38,314 nt of DNA from Tissierellia bacterium. Lineage in GTDB: Bacteria > Bacillota > Clostridia > Tissierellales > Tepidimicrobiaceae. Below the pieces are notes generated by a model, which had not been told where the DNA came from, made no database searches, and worked only from the letters and a program-made list of their open reading frames with translations. Where the stretch lies: assembly GCA_012518955.1 (NCBI GenBank), contig JAAYRD010000103.1, positions 1 to 38,314 on the forward strand. The letters run 5' to 3'. Shown piece by piece: positions 1-10,447 of this stretch. The translations under genes and the position numbers were made by a program. How positions within the stretch are numbered: the first letter of the stretch is position 1; each line of letters begins with the position of its first letter.

Positions 1-44
1 CTGCGCTAAAAATAATAAATTTTATAACTATATTATTGAGTTTT

Positions 45-656
45 TTAATTCATCATTTGCGTATCCAAAATTATATAATTTGCTCTATGAATATACAAAC
101 TTTTGCCATCGATATTGAGCCTTGTCATTTTAGGTAAATCAGAAGGTATTGTCACATATACTTCATTCCCTTGAAATACTCCAATCGGAATACCCATTTG
201 ACTAGATACAATAATGGTTTTTTCTTTTCCTATCTTATTTTTAATGTCATTTACAAATCTATCAAAGGGTACAAACCCTCCACCTGTTGTTGTATTTATT
301 TCTTCTGGTACTTCATAGTCTTCAATCATGTCTAAACCTTTTTCAGCAAATATGACAGTATTACCAACTTGAAACATTTGATCTCCATTAACAGTTATTT
401 CTAATACATCTGATTTATAGCCAGAAGATTCTGCATTAAAATTTGCACTATTTTCTAAAAGACCTACTGTTACTTTGCTTCCCGATACTGTTAATGTTTT
501 ATTTGAATAGTGATCATAAGTAGATATTTTGAATTCCTGCCCTATCAATCGCCCTTTTTTTGATCCAATTATATCTCGTAATGCTGCACAGCCCGTTAAA
601 TTTAAAAGAATTAAGATAATACTAAAAAACATTACCAATCTTTTTGACTTCTTCAA
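45..656 (-). CDS. putative lipoprotein, unknown function
   Basis: ORF with N-terminal signal peptide and lipobox-like LTGC. Confidence 0.75.
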   Translation of the reverse strand: MKKSKRLVMFFSIILILLNLTGCAALRDIIGSKKGRLIGQEFKISTYDHYSNKTLTVSGSKVTVGLLENSANFNAESSGYKSDVLEITVNGDQMFQVGNTVIFAEKGLDMIEDYEVPEEINTTTGGGFVPFDRFVNDIKNKIGKEKTIIVSSQMGIPIGVFQGNEVYVTIPSDLPKMTRLNIDGKSLYIHRANYIILDTQMMN

Positions 657-990
657 ATTAAACCCCCCTCTATTAATTAGTTCCTGTATTATAATAACAT
701 ATTAACTCTTTTCCTCATACATTTTGTCAAACTTTTATATTGAAAACTCTAATAGTACTTTTAATGATTGTGCATAATTCATTTTCATAGACTCTGTGAG
801 TTTTCACTATTATATAGAAATCCATTCAATTTTCTATTAAATTACTAACTAAAACATTAGCATTTTATTAACTATATCATACTATATATTAGGGATAAGG
901 AAGCCTTTATAAAACTTAACCGCTTCTGTCATGTTATACATCTTTTCTATTATGCTTATGCTGTTAAAAAGTTTCTAGGAGGTGCTTATT

Positions 991-1116
991 GTGACTGATT
1001 TATTAGGTAGAAGAGATGGTGATTGTGGTAATGACACCTCTTTATTGTTCTTCTTCCTGTTACTAGTAATTCTTTTCTGTAACTGTGATATGTTCGGTGG
1101 ATGTGGTAGAAGATAA
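991..1116 (+). CDS. 41-aa small hydrophobic cysteine-rich protein (MTDLLGRRDGDCGNDTSLLFFFLLLVILFCNCDMFGGCGRR)
   Basis: GTG start with AGGAGGTG Shine-Dalgarno upstream; SLLFFFLLLVILFC pattern as in clostridial 'high-cysteine' small proteins; followed by a hairpin terminator; absent from supplied ORF track. Confidence 0.75.
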   Translation: MTDLLGRRDGDCGNDTSLLFFFLLLVILFCNCDMFGGCGRR

Positions 1117-1131
1117 TAACATATCTCACTA

Positions 1132-1154
1132 ATCGGGGCTTGTCCCCGATTTTT
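1132..1154 (+). terminator. intrinsic terminator of the small Cys-rich gene
   Basis: atcgggg-cttg-tccccgat followed by T run. Confidence 0.85.
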
Positions 1155-1446
1155 GATGCCTCCATTTAGCCCTCACCCCTTCTGAACTTTCTTAAAATCC
1201 TCCTTCCTCTTTCTACGTACAACAACCTCTATCTGATTGATTCAATTGAGCCATATCTTCAGGGAAATATAGGATAATTTTGATGAGATAATAAAAAGTA
1301 GCACGCAGAGCGACACGAAATCATAAAATTGAAATAGTTAAGTTAATAAAATATTGATAAATACAGATCTGTAAAGCCATAATACAGCCCTGGGCTAACT
1401 AATTCAAATCCAATCATCCCGACCATTTTTATATAATCGACAAGCA

Positions 1447-1474
1447 AAAAGACTAGATTCAAATCTAGTCTTTT
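1447..1474 (-). terminator. terminator downstream of spoIVA
   Basis: 13-bp perfect inverted repeat aaaagactagatt/aatctagtctttt. Confidence 0.8.
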
Positions 1475-1504
1475 AATCTTTGTTTCCATTTTTAAGTATA
1501 TCCT

Positions 1505-2983
1505 TTATATAATTATACAGATTAACCCTCCGTTACCATCGTTTATTATTCTTTCTAGGGCTCTTCTCATTTTATGTCTAGCATCATCTGGCATGGTACT
1601 TAATTTACCTTGTAACTGCTCATTAACTAAATCGTATAGGGATTTACCAAATAAGTTTGACTCCCAAATCTTTGATGGATCCCCCTCAAATTCATCTAGG
1701 AAATACTTGACCAATTCTTCGCTTTGCTTTTCCGTACCTATTAAGGGAGATACCTCCGTTGTAATATCACATCTCAATAGATGAAGCGAAGGAGCTTTAG
1801 CTTTTAACTTTACTCCAAACCTATTCCCTTGTTTATATATTTCAGGTTCAGCTAATTCCATCTCTTCTAAACTAGGGCTTACCAAGCCATATCCTATTTC
1901 ATTGGCCTCGATCAAGGCATTTTCTATTTTATCATATTCTTTTTTAGTTTGTGCAAGTTTGTTTATTAATCCCAATATCTGATAATCTCCATCTATATCA
2001 TATCCTGTCATCTCATTTAACACTTTGTAGAACAATCCTTCATCTATAACCAATTCAACATTTACTACTCCTTCTCCCAGTTTAATCTCTTTAATATCCA
2101 CGTTCTTTATTATGTCTAATTGAGCTAATAATTCCAAGCAACAATTTACCTCATTTAATTTTTGTAAAGTTTGTATAGATTCCTTTAAGGAGTCCAATAT
2201 ACTCGTTTTTATCCAATGATTCCTTGGTAATCCTTCAATCCATCCTGGCAAATCAATAGTAATCTCTTTAACCGGAAACTCAAATAGCAATTTTTCAAAA
2301 ACCCTTTCTATATCTTGAATTTCCATATTTAAACAATCTAGAGTCACCACTGAAACGTCATACTTCTCCTCTAAGCTCTCCCTTAATGCTATCGTACTAT
2401 CTAGATTAGGATGCTTAGTATTCAATATTATGACAAAAGGTTTGCCTAGTTCCTTTAGCTCAGATATGACTCTTTCTTCAGCTTTTATATAATTAGATCG
2501 ATCTATATCCGTTATTGAACCATCTGTGGTCACCACTAGTCCAATAGTTGAATGATCTGTCATTACCTTTCTGGTTCCAATTTCCGCCGCCTCTTCAAAA
2601 GGTATCTCTCTTTCATACCAAGGGGTTGTAACCATTCTTGGTATCTCATCTTCTATATGTCCCAAAGCACCTTTAACTAAGTATCCTACACAGTCAACCA
2701 TTCTTACTTTGAAACTTACATTATCTTTTAGTGTTAGTTCAACTGCTTCATTAGGTACAAATTTAGGTTCCGTAGTCATTATAGTTTTTCCCGAACCGCT
2801 TAGAGGCAATTCATCCTTAGCTCTTTCCTTTTTATACTTATTTTCAATATTAGGTAATACTAACAATTCCATAAACCTTTTGATAAATGTCGATTTTCCA
2901 GTTCTAACCGGCCCCACAACTCCAGCATATATATCTCCATCTGTTCTTTCAGCTATATCCTTATATATATCAAACTTCTCCAT
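1505..2983 (-). CDS. spoIVA: stage IV sporulation protein A
   Basis: MEKFDIYKDIAERTDGDIYAGVVGPVRTGKSTFIKRFMELLVLPNI is characteristic of SpoIVA; start chosen after AAGGAGGG. Confidence 0.97.
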   Translation of the reverse strand: MEKFDIYKDIAERTDGDIYAGVVGPVRTGKSTFIKRFMELLVLPNIENKYKKERAKDELPLSGSGKTIMTTEPKFVPNEAVELTLKDNVSFKVRMVDCVGYLVKGALGHIEDEIPRMVTTPWYEREIPFEEAAEIGTRKVMTDHSTIGLVVTTDGSITDIDRSNYIKAEERVISELKELGKPFVIILNTKHPNLDSTIALRESLEEKYDVSVVTLDCLNMEIQDIERVFEKLLFEFPVKEITIDLPGWIEGLPRNHWIKTSILDSLKESIQTLQKLNEVNCCLELLAQLDIIKNVDIKEIKLGEGVVNVELVIDEGLFYKVLNEMTGYDIDGDYQILGLINKLAQTKKEYDKIENALIEANEIGYGLVSPSLEEMELAEPEIYKQGNRFGVKLKAKAPSLHLLRCDITTEVSPLIGTEKQSEELVKYFLDEFEGDPSKIWESNLFGKSLYDLVNEQLQGKLSTMPDDARHKMRRALERIINDGNGGLICIII

Positions 2984-3029
2984 ATTTTCCCTCCTTACTA
3001 TCATATTTTATATATTTATACTGCTTAAC

Positions 3030-3058
3030 ATTATATGTATATGTGCCAAGTCCTATAA
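3030..3058 (-). promoter_or_regulatory. candidate sigma-E-like promoter upstream of spoIVA
   Basis: minus-strand CATATAAT resembles sigma-E -10 CATACAAT; -35 match weak. Confidence 0.35.
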
Positions 3059-3076
3059 TATTACTATCATAAAAAA

Positions 3077-3100
3077 AAACCTGCTATAATCAGCAGGTTT
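3077..3100 (-). terminator. terminator of gpsA overlapping its last codons
   Basis: aaacctgct/agcaggttt stem followed on minus strand by long U run. Confidence 0.85.
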
Positions 3101-4109
3101 TATCCTCCATCTCATGTTTTTTATCCCTTAGCATTAAATTGATAACTGAATTTTTTACATCTTTTCCTTCATATAGTACTTGATATATTTCCTTTGTAAT
3201 CGGCATTATTACATTATGTTTTGTAGCTAGCTCATAGGTGGATTTGGTGGTTTTAATCCCTTCAACTACCATGCCTATGGATTGAGTAGCCTCTTCTAGA
3301 CTTTGACCTTCTCCTATCAATATACCAGCCCTTCTATTTCTACTATGCATACTAGTACATGTAACAATTAAATCTCCTATGCCTGCCAGCCCAGCAAAGG
3401 TATCACGATTAGCTCCCATCTTCTCTCCAAGTCTTCCCATTTCTATCATTCCTCTTGTCATCAAGGCTGCTTTAGTATTGTCTCCATATCCTAAACCATC
3501 AGAGATGCCAGCTCCTAAGGCAATAACATTTTTAAGAGATCCACCTAGCTCTACCCCTATTACATCTATATTAGTATATACTCTGAAATACGGAGACATA
3601 AATATGTCTTGAATGTATTTTGCTATATTTTTATCTTTTGAAGCAGAAACAACAGTAGTAGGCATATTTCTTCCCACTTCCTCTGCATGGGAGGGACCTG
3701 ATAATACTCCATAAGGATTATTAGGTAGTATTTCATCCACTATTTCAGAAATCCTAAGCAATGTATTATTTTCTATTCCCTTTGCCACATTTACTATTAC
3801 TTGTCCTTTTTTTATGTAGTTTTTACAATTGTTTAAAACTTCCCTAACTCCATGAGTTGGAATAGAGAATACCAGTAGGTCTTTATTATATACAGCTTTT
3901 TCAATATCTCCTGTTGCTATCAACTCTTCAGGAAGAACTACATCCGGCAAATATTTTTTATTCTCCTTATATTCTTTCATATGTTTTAATTGCTTTTCAT
4001 CCCTTACCCATATATCCACTTCATGTTTATTCTTTGAAAGAAGAACTGCCAATGCGGTACCCCAACTTCCTCCTCCAATTACACCTATCTTAGCCAAAAT
4101 AAAATTCAC
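3090..4109 (-). CDS. gpsA: NAD(P)H-dependent glycerol-3-phosphate dehydrogenase
   Basis: KIGVIGGGSWGTALAVLLSKN N-terminus, GAGISDGLGYGDNTKAALMTRG motif; exact start may be an internal TTG. Confidence 0.96.
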   Translation of the reverse strand: MNFILAKIGVIGGGSWGTALAVLLSKNKHEVDIWVRDEKQLKHMKEYKENKKYLPDVVLPEELIATGDIEKAVYNKDLLVFSIPTHGVREVLNNCKNYIKKGQVIVNVAKGIENNTLLRISEIVDEILPNNPYGVLSGPSHAEEVGRNMPTTVVSASKDKNIAKYIQDIFMSPYFRVYTNIDVIGVELGGSLKNVIALGAGISDGLGYGDNTKAALMTRGMIEMGRLGEKMGANRDTFAGLAGIGDLIVTCTSMHSRNRRAGILIGEGQSLEEATQSIGMVVEGIKTTKSTYELATKHNVIMPITKEIYQVLYEGKDVKNSVINLMLRDKKHEMEDKTC

Positions 4110-4112
4110 CTC

Positions 4113-4715
4113 TTATCTATTTTTCTTTTCAATGAGTTTTAACTCTTCTCCCTGGATTAACCTTTTTAAATTACTTCTATGTTGAAAAATCGCCATAATG
4201 CACAATATTAAGGTAATAGAAAAAAAACCTTTATCAAAGGGTCTATTCATTATAATTCCAATTATAGGCGTTAAACTAGCTCCAATAATAGATCCTAAAG
4301 AAACATATTTAGTTTTAACTATAATCAATATAGCTATAATAGCACTAATAGCAATAGTAGGCCAATGTAATAGTGCAATGACCCCCAAAGAAGTAGCTAT
4401 TCCTTTCCCTCCTTTAAACCTTAGAAATACAGGCCAATTATGCCCTAAAACCACAAATACAGCTGCTATTAATCTTCCTTGCTCACCTAATATGAGACCG
4501 CCAATATAAACAGCTAATACACCTTTTAATACATCAGATATAAGAGCTATTATACCTATTTTCTTTCCAAATACTCTTAAGGCATTTGTAGCACCAGCAT
4601 TCCCACTTCCATAAGATCTAATATCCTCTTTTTTTAATATCTTACCTAATACATAGGCGGATGAAAAATTTCCCAACAAATAAGCAATTACAGCCACAAT
4701 AAATGGATTTTGCAA
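4113..4715 (-). CDS. plsY: glycerol-3-phosphate acyltransferase PlsY
   Basis: GNFSSAYVLGK, SGNAGATNALRVFGKK, GHNWPVFLRFKGGKGIAT motifs. Confidence 0.96.
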   Translation of the reverse strand: MQNPFIVAVIAYLLGNFSSAYVLGKILKKEDIRSYGSGNAGATNALRVFGKKIGIIALISDVLKGVLAVYIGGLILGEQGRLIAAVFVVLGHNWPVFLRFKGGKGIATSLGVIALLHWPTIAISAIIAILIIVKTKYVSLGSIIGASLTPIIGIIMNRPFDKGFFSITLILCIMAIFQHRSNLKRLIQGEELKLIEKKNR

Positions 4716-4717
4716 AC

Positions 4718-6034
4718 TTAATCACCCTTTTCTCTAAATTCAAACCATATGGGTACTCCTTCAAACCCAAAATATTGTCTTATTTGGTTTTCCAAGTACC
4801 TTTCATATGAAAAATGCATAAGTTGTTTTTTATTAATAAATATTAAGAATTTAGGTGGTCTAACAGAAACCTGTGTACCATAATAAATCTTAAGCCTTAC
4901 TCCCTTGTCTGAAGGAGGTTGGTTTAATAAAACAGCCTCATTTATAATATCATTTAAAACCCCTGTACTGATTCTTAAATTATAATTATTATTAACCACT
5001 TTTAAAAGTTCAAACACTCTATTAATTCTTTTACCTGTACTAGCGGAAATAAATACAATAGGTGCATAAGGTACAAATCCTAGTTTAGTCCTGATATCAT
5101 TTTCAAATTTATTATAAGTATTAGATTCTTTTTCTACAAGATCCCATTTATTGACTGCAATTATTAGTCCTTTTCCATTCTCATGAGCATATCCTGCAAT
5201 CTTCGTATCCTGTTCTGTTATTCCTTCTGTGGCATCAATCATAAGTATGCATAGATCAGCTCTATCTACAGCTGATAAAGTCCTAACTACACTATATCTC
5301 TCTACATTTTCATAAATACTTCGTTTCCTTCTTAAACCTGCGGTATCGATGAATAGATACCTATCCTCTTTATAGGTAAAATAAGTATCTACTGCATCCC
5401 TTGTAGTGCCTGGTATGTTTGTTACTATAACTCTTTCTTCTCCTAAAATTTTGTTTATTAAAGATGACTTGCCTACATTAGGTTTTCCGATTACTGCAAC
5501 CTTGATTACATCTTCATGATATTCAGTATCTTTGCGCTCTGGAAAATGCTTTATTATTTCATCTAGTAAATCTCCTATTCCTAGTCCCTGCTCCGCTGAT
5601 ATAATTATAGGGTTGCCTATACCCAATTCATAAAATTCAAATACCTCATCTGGAGTTCCAGACCTATCGATTTTATTACATACCAATAATATTTCCTTTC
5701 CTGATTTCCTTAATATAGAGGCTATTTCTCTATCAGTTGAAGTGACGCCATCTAATCCATCTACCACAAATAGTATAACGTCTGCAGTATCAATGGCCAT
5801 TTCTGCTTGTCTTCTAATATTTAATGAGATTATTTCCTCACTTTCTGGTTCTAATCCTCCTGTATCTATTAGGGTAAAATACTTGTTTAACCATTCAGCT
5901 TCTGAATATATCCTATCCCTAGTTACTCCCGGAGTATCTTCTGTAATAGCTATCCTTCTTCCAGATATTCTATTAAATAGAGTTGATTTCCCTACATTAG
6001 GCCTACCTACTATACAAACAACTGGTCTATCCAT
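4718..6034 (-). CDS. der: ribosome biogenesis GTPase Der
   Basis: tandem Era-like GTPase domains (GRPNVGKST, GKPNVGKSS) and KH-like C-terminus. Confidence 0.97.
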   Translation of the reverse strand: MDRPVVCIVGRPNVGKSTLFNRISGRRIAITEDTPGVTRDRIYSEAEWLNKYFTLIDTGGLEPESEEIISLNIRRQAEMAIDTADVILFVVDGLDGVTSTDREIASILRKSGKEILLVCNKIDRSGTPDEVFEFYELGIGNPIIISAEQGLGIGDLLDEIIKHFPERKDTEYHEDVIKVAVIGKPNVGKSSLINKILGEERVIVTNIPGTTRDAVDTYFTYKEDRYLFIDTAGLRRKRSIYENVERYSVVRTLSAVDRADLCILMIDATEGITEQDTKIAGYAHENGKGLIIAVNKWDLVEKESNTYNKFENDIRTKLGFVPYAPIVFISASTGKRINRVFELLKVVNNNYNLRISTGVLNDIINEAVLLNQPPSDKGVRLKIYYGTQVSVRPPKFLIFINKKQLMHFSYERYLENQIRQYFGFEGVPIWFEFREKGD

Positions 6035-6045
6035 TTTTTACCACC

Positions 6046-7377
6046 TCATATCTTCCTAAATATATCAATAAATTTTTTCCCTGAAACTTCTACTGGAATC
6101 ATTTTAATCTTCAATTGATTTTCAATGTCTCTAATGGTTAAATCATCTAAAAAGACATCTGTATCTTTTCTTAACATAGATTTTGGTATTATTACACCAT
6201 CTATATTTCCATCACATTCAAATTGTTCTATAATATCCTGTCCTGTCACCAATCCTGACACTGTTATACTATTTCCAAAAAAATTATTTTCTATAGCTAA
6301 TATATCCAAATCTAATCCTTCGAACCTACTTAGAATCTTTTCCTTTATTTTAGTCAAAAATCCTTCTGCCAATGTTCCTGTTATCAATACATACTTTTTG
6401 TGCAGTGGAATTTTCTTTTTTATACCTTTTAACTCTTGATTAATCTCATGTTCAAAAGATTTCATCAACCCTACCCCGTTTTCTATCTGAGGGAATCCCT
6501 CATATGCCTCATAGCTGGGAAGTGATCTACTAGATAAAGCATAAAACTCATCTGATGCAAAGACAAATCGAGTTCCATACATCTTTAAAAACTTCTTCTG
6601 TTTCTCTTCAATTAAAACTAGTAATTCTTCTGATTTCTTCTTATCATATCCTTCAAGCTTATAGAGCCCTTTTCTATATTTAGTTATTCCTACGGGCACA
6701 ACAGCAACAGATTTAACACTTGGATACAGAGTGGATAAATCTTCTAGGGTTCTTTCTAACTCTAGTCCATCATTAATCTCTGGTACCAATACTATTTGAC
6801 AATTTACTTCAAGTTCTGCCTCTTTAAACCTTTGAAGTATGGAAAACAGCTTTCCTGCATTTTTATTATTTAACATCTTAATCCTTAGCTCTGGGTTGGT
6901 AGTATGCACCGATATATTAACGGGACTCAATCTATATGCGATTATTCTATCAATCTCTTCATCACTCATATTGGTTAGTGTAATAAAGTTTCCTTGTAAA
7001 AAAGACAATCTAGAATCGTCATCCTTAAAATATAAAGTGTCTCTCATATTAGGAGGTAATTGATCTATAAAACAAAATATGCATTTATTTCTACATGATT
7101 TTGCTCTATCTATCAAAGGATTTGTGAATTCTATTCCTAAATCTTCATCAAATTCCTTTTCAATCTCAAATCTCCATAGTTCTCCATTTTCTTTTTCAAT
7201 CTCTACTTCTACATATTCATCAGAGATTAAAAACTTATAATCTATAATATCTCTAACTTTTCTATCATTTATAGATACTAGCACATCTCCTACTTCTATT
7301 TCCAATTCCTCAGCTATACTATCCTTTAGTATTTTTTCTATTATATTTTTATCATTTTCAATATTTTTTAATTCCAT
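6046..7377 (-). CDS. DUF512 family protein (PDZ + radical-SAM-like)
   Basis: CRNKCIFCFIDQLPPNMRDTLYFKDDDSRLSFLQGN motif; conserved neighbour of der. Confidence 0.92.
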   Translation of the reverse strand: MELKNIENDKNIIEKILKDSIAEELEIEVGDVLVSINDRKVRDIIDYKFLISDEYVEVEIEKENGELWRFEIEKEFDEDLGIEFTNPLIDRAKSCRNKCIFCFIDQLPPNMRDTLYFKDDDSRLSFLQGNFITLTNMSDEEIDRIIAYRLSPVNISVHTTNPELRIKMLNNKNAGKLFSILQRFKEAELEVNCQIVLVPEINDGLELERTLEDLSTLYPSVKSVAVVPVGITKYRKGLYKLEGYDKKKSEELLVLIEEKQKKFLKMYGTRFVFASDEFYALSSRSLPSYEAYEGFPQIENGVGLMKSFEHEINQELKGIKKKIPLHKKYVLITGTLAEGFLTKIKEKILSRFEGLDLDILAIENNFFGNSITVSGLVTGQDIIEQFECDGNIDGVIIPKSMLRKDTDVFLDDLTIRDIENQLKIKMIPVEVSGKKFIDIFRKI

Positions 7378-7490
7378 ATTATATCCTTCCATCTATTATT
7401 TTAATATCAATTATATATATTATAGCAAAATACAGAAATAATAGATATAGTATGTCATTTATATATATAATATCTTACTATGCAACTATA

Positions 7491-7516
7491 TAAGCCTACA
7501 GTTAACTGTAGGCTTA
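7491..7516 (-). terminator. terminator downstream of glyA
   Basis: taagcctacag/ctgtaggctta inverted repeat. Confidence 0.75.
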
Positions 7517-7519
7517 TTT

Positions 7520-8752
7520 TTATTCGTATAATGGAAACCTATTACATAAATCTAAAACCCTCTGTTTTATTTGCTCCCTATCTTTATCCTCATCTAAGGC
7601 TAGATTGATTATTTCTGCTATTTCTTTCATCTCTTCTTCTTTCATTCCCCTAGTTGTAACTGCTGGGGTTCCCATTCTAACACCACTTGTCACAAAAGGA
7701 CTTTCTGGGTCAAAAGGAATAGTGTTTTTGTTAGTTGTAATATTTATCTCATCTAATAATTCCTCTGCTTTTTTACCTGTCAATCCTCTATTCCTAACAT
7801 CTAGTAAAATCAAATGGTTATCAGTACCGTTAGACACCAATTTAATCCCTTTTTCCATTAAACTATTTGCCAATGCCTTTGCATTCTTTACAACTTGTTC
7901 CTGATAGATTTTAAAATCTTCTTCTAAAGCTTCACCAAAACTTACAGCTTTGGCAGCAATGATATGCATTAATGGACCACCCTGAATCCCTGGGAATATA
8001 GCTTTATCAACAAGCTTTGCATATTTTTCTTTACAAAGAATAGCCCCACCTCTTGGTCCTCTTAAGGTTTTATGAGTTGTGGTTGTAACAAAATCGGCAT
8101 ATGGTACAGGGTTCTGATGAAGTCCTGCTGCAATTAACCCAGCTATATGTGCCATATCTACCATTAGATAAGCACCTACTTCATCGGCTATCTCTTTAAA
8201 CTTTTTAAAATCGATTGCCCTTGGATATGCACTAGCTCCTGCTACAATCATCTTTGGTTTTTCTTCTACGGCTATTTTTCTTACTTCGTCATAATCTATT
8301 CTTTGAGTTTCTTTATCTACCCCATAGGCTACAAAATTATAATATACACCAGATAGATTAACTGGACTACCATGGGTTAAATGTCCCCCTTGGGATAAGT
8401 TCATTCCCAATACTTTATCCCCAGGCTTTAAAACTGCAAAATACACCCCTAGATTTGCATTGGAACCTGAATGAGGTTGAACATTTGCATGTTCTGCCCC
8501 ATATATTTCTTTTAATCTATCCCTAGCTAAGTTCTCTACCATATCTACATATTCACAGCCACCATAATATCTCTTCCCAGGATATCCTTCTGCATATTTA
8601 TTTGTAAGTTGGCTTCCCATAGCCTCCATTACCTGCAGAGAAACAAAGTTTTCCGAAGCAATCAATTCTAAATTTTCTCGCTGTCTATTTGTTTCCATTT
8701 CAATTATATCCAATATTTTAGGGTCATGCTTTTTTAAATTAGTAAAATCCAT
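7520..8752 (-). CDS. glyA: serine hydroxymethyltransferase
   Basis: [30 protein letters not shown] motifs. Confidence 0.97.
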   Translation of the reverse strand: MDFTNLKKHDPKILDIIEMETNRQRENLELIASENFVSLQVMEAMGSQLTNKYAEGYPGKRYYGGCEYVDMVENLARDRLKEIYGAEHANVQPHSGSNANLGVYFAVLKPGDKVLGMNLSQGGHLTHGSPVNLSGVYYNFVAYGVDKETQRIDYDEVRKIAVEEKPKMIVAGASAYPRAIDFKKFKEIADEVGAYLMVDMAHIAGLIAAGLHQNPVPYADFVTTTTHKTLRGPRGGAILCKEKYAKLVDKAIFPGIQGGPLMHIIAAKAVSFGEALEEDFKIYQEQVVKNAKALANSLMEKGIKLVSNGTDNHLILLDVRNRGLTGKKAEELLDEINITTNKNTIPFDPESPFVTSGVRMGTPAVTTRGMKEEEMKEIAEIINLALDEDKDREQIKQRVLDLCNRFPLYE

Positions 8753-8919
8753 AAACTTAATCCCCTTTCCTTGATTATAATATACTCACATAGTATAATC
8801 TAATTCATTGGTAAATGATATATATAAGCTAGTAATTGTAATACGTCTTTTATTATAAATTAATTATATAGGTATTTCTTATTATTTACAAGATTATTAA
8901 TATATATGAGGTGAAATCT

Positions 8920-9708
8920 ATGGACTTATATGAAAGCAATAGAAAAGAAGCAAAGCAACTTCTCCTATTAGCTACCTTAGCCGGTAAAATTATGCTGAAA
9001 AACGGCGCCGAAACCTATAGGGTAGAAGATACAATTGAAAGACTTTGCAGATCTAGAAAAAATATAAAATATGCCGATGCTTTTGTAACTCCTACTGGAA
9101 TTTTTCTTTCCCTTGAATATCAAGGTGAAATGATGACCTATCTGGTAAGAGTCAAATCAATAAAGATTGATTTGAATAAAATAGATCTAGTCAATGAATT
9201 TTCTAGGGAGTTTGTTAACTCACATATGCCCATAGAAGAAGGTCTTCAAAAACTTAAAAAAATCAACAAAATGAAAATTTATAATGGATTAATCAAAGCA
9301 TCATTTGGTAGCTTAGCCTGCGCCTTTTTCTCCATTTTATTTGGTGGTACTTTTTTAGATTTTATATCTAGTTATATAGTAAGCTTTATAGTCTTAATGA
9401 CAATCGACAAAATTAACAAACATAAAATGACTTTTTTTATAAATAACTTTATTGGAGCAACCTTAGCTTCTGTCCTGTCTTTGTTTACTATACATATTGG
9501 GATTGGTCAAAATATGGATATAATAATTATAGGATCTATTATGTGCTTGGTACCCGGTGTTGCTGTAACTAATGCCATGCGGGATACCATGTCAGGGGAT
9601 TTTGTATCTGGATTATCCAGAGGTATGGAAGCTGTTTTTTCTGCCTTAGCTATTGCCTTTGGGGTTGGAATGGTACTTAATATATATTTTAAGGGGTTGA
9701 TACGATGA
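8920..9708 (+). CDS. threonine/serine exporter family protein (ThrE N-terminal type, DUF1212)
   Basis: NGAETYRVEDTIERLC and multiple TM helices; ATG after GAGGTGA preferred to GTG at 8911. Confidence 0.88.
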   Translation: MDLYESNRKEAKQLLLLATLAGKIMLKNGAETYRVEDTIERLCRSRKNIKYADAFVTPTGIFLSLEYQGEMMTYLVRVKSIKIDLNKIDLVNEFSREFVNSHMPIEEGLQKLKKINKMKIYNGLIKASFGSLACAFFSILFGGTFLDFISSYIVSFIVLMTIDKINKHKMTFFINNFIGATLASVLSLFTIHIGIGQNMDIIIIGSIMCLVPGVAVTNAMRDTMSGDFVSGLSRGMEAVFSALAIAFGVGMVLNIYFKGLIR

Positions 9709-10139
9709 ATATCATAAAACAATTTTTGTTTTCTTTTCTATCAACAATTGGGTTCGCAGTATTGTTTAATATCCCAAATGATTCTATATCAAAATCCGGC
9801 ATTGCAGGTGCCTTAGGTTGGGTTATCTTTTATATTACATCTAGATATCTTAATAATATAGCAGGTACATTTTTTGCGGCTACTACTGTAGGGATCTTAG
9901 GTGAGTTGCTAGCAAGGCATTATAAAAAACCAGCGACTATATATACTATACCTGGAATAATCCCCCTTGTGCCTGGAGCTGGAATGTATTATACCATGCT
10001 AGCATTAATTGATAATGATTTTGTTCTCGCTGCAAATAAGGGCACCGAAACCTTTTTTATAGCAGTTGCTATTTCTATGGGAATAATTGTTTCAACTTTT
10101 CTATCTAGATCTATTAAACGAGTAAAATATAAAAATTAG
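9705..10139 (+). CDS. threonine/serine exporter ThrE C-terminal-type membrane protein (DUF3815)
   Basis: GILGELLARHYKKPATIYTIPGIIPLVPGAGMYYTM; overlaps the preceding gene by 4 bp. Confidence 0.88.
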   Translation: MNIIKQFLFSFLSTIGFAVLFNIPNDSISKSGIAGALGWVIFYITSRYLNNIAGTFFAATTVGILGELLARHYKKPATIYTIPGIIPLVPGAGMYYTMLALIDNDFVLAANKGTETFFIAVAISMGIIVSTFLSRSIKRVKYKN

Positions 10140-10414
10140 TTCTGTTTTGTGTATTTTATCATGGTATCAACCAAACTGTCCAAGGATTCATCTGCAGCTA
10201 CTCCATCTAAATAACTTTTTAAACAATCCTTCATATGGTTTTCTAATATCAATCCTCCAACAGAATTCATAGCAGCTCGAACCGCTGCTATTTGAATTAA
10301 TATATCTCCACAATACTTTTCATTTTCCACCATTTTTTGAATTCCCTTGACTTGGCCTTCTATTCTTCTTAATCTTTTAATTATAGCCTGTTTGTCCTCG
10401 GTTTTTAAAGCCAA
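10136..10414 (-). CDS. metal-sensing transcriptional repressor, CsoR/FrmR (DUF156) family
   Basis: IIKRLRRIEGQVKGIQKMVENEKYCGDILIQIAAVRAAMNSVG signature. Confidence 0.93.
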   Translation of the reverse strand: MALKTEDKQAIIKRLRRIEGQVKGIQKMVENEKYCGDILIQIAAVRAAMNSVGGLILENHMKDCLKSYLDGVAADESLDSLVDTMIKYTKQN

Positions 10415-10447
10415 TCATAACTCCTCCCTTTATTTATCCCATCTAGT

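Noticed and set aside
2709-3089. Plus-strand ORF antisense to spoIVA start
   Set aside because: Antisense to a confidently identified gene, no RBS or family; typical of AT-rich coding shadow. The same applies to the other plus-strand ORFs opposite gpsA, plsY, der, relA, recJ, secDF, queA and ruv genes.
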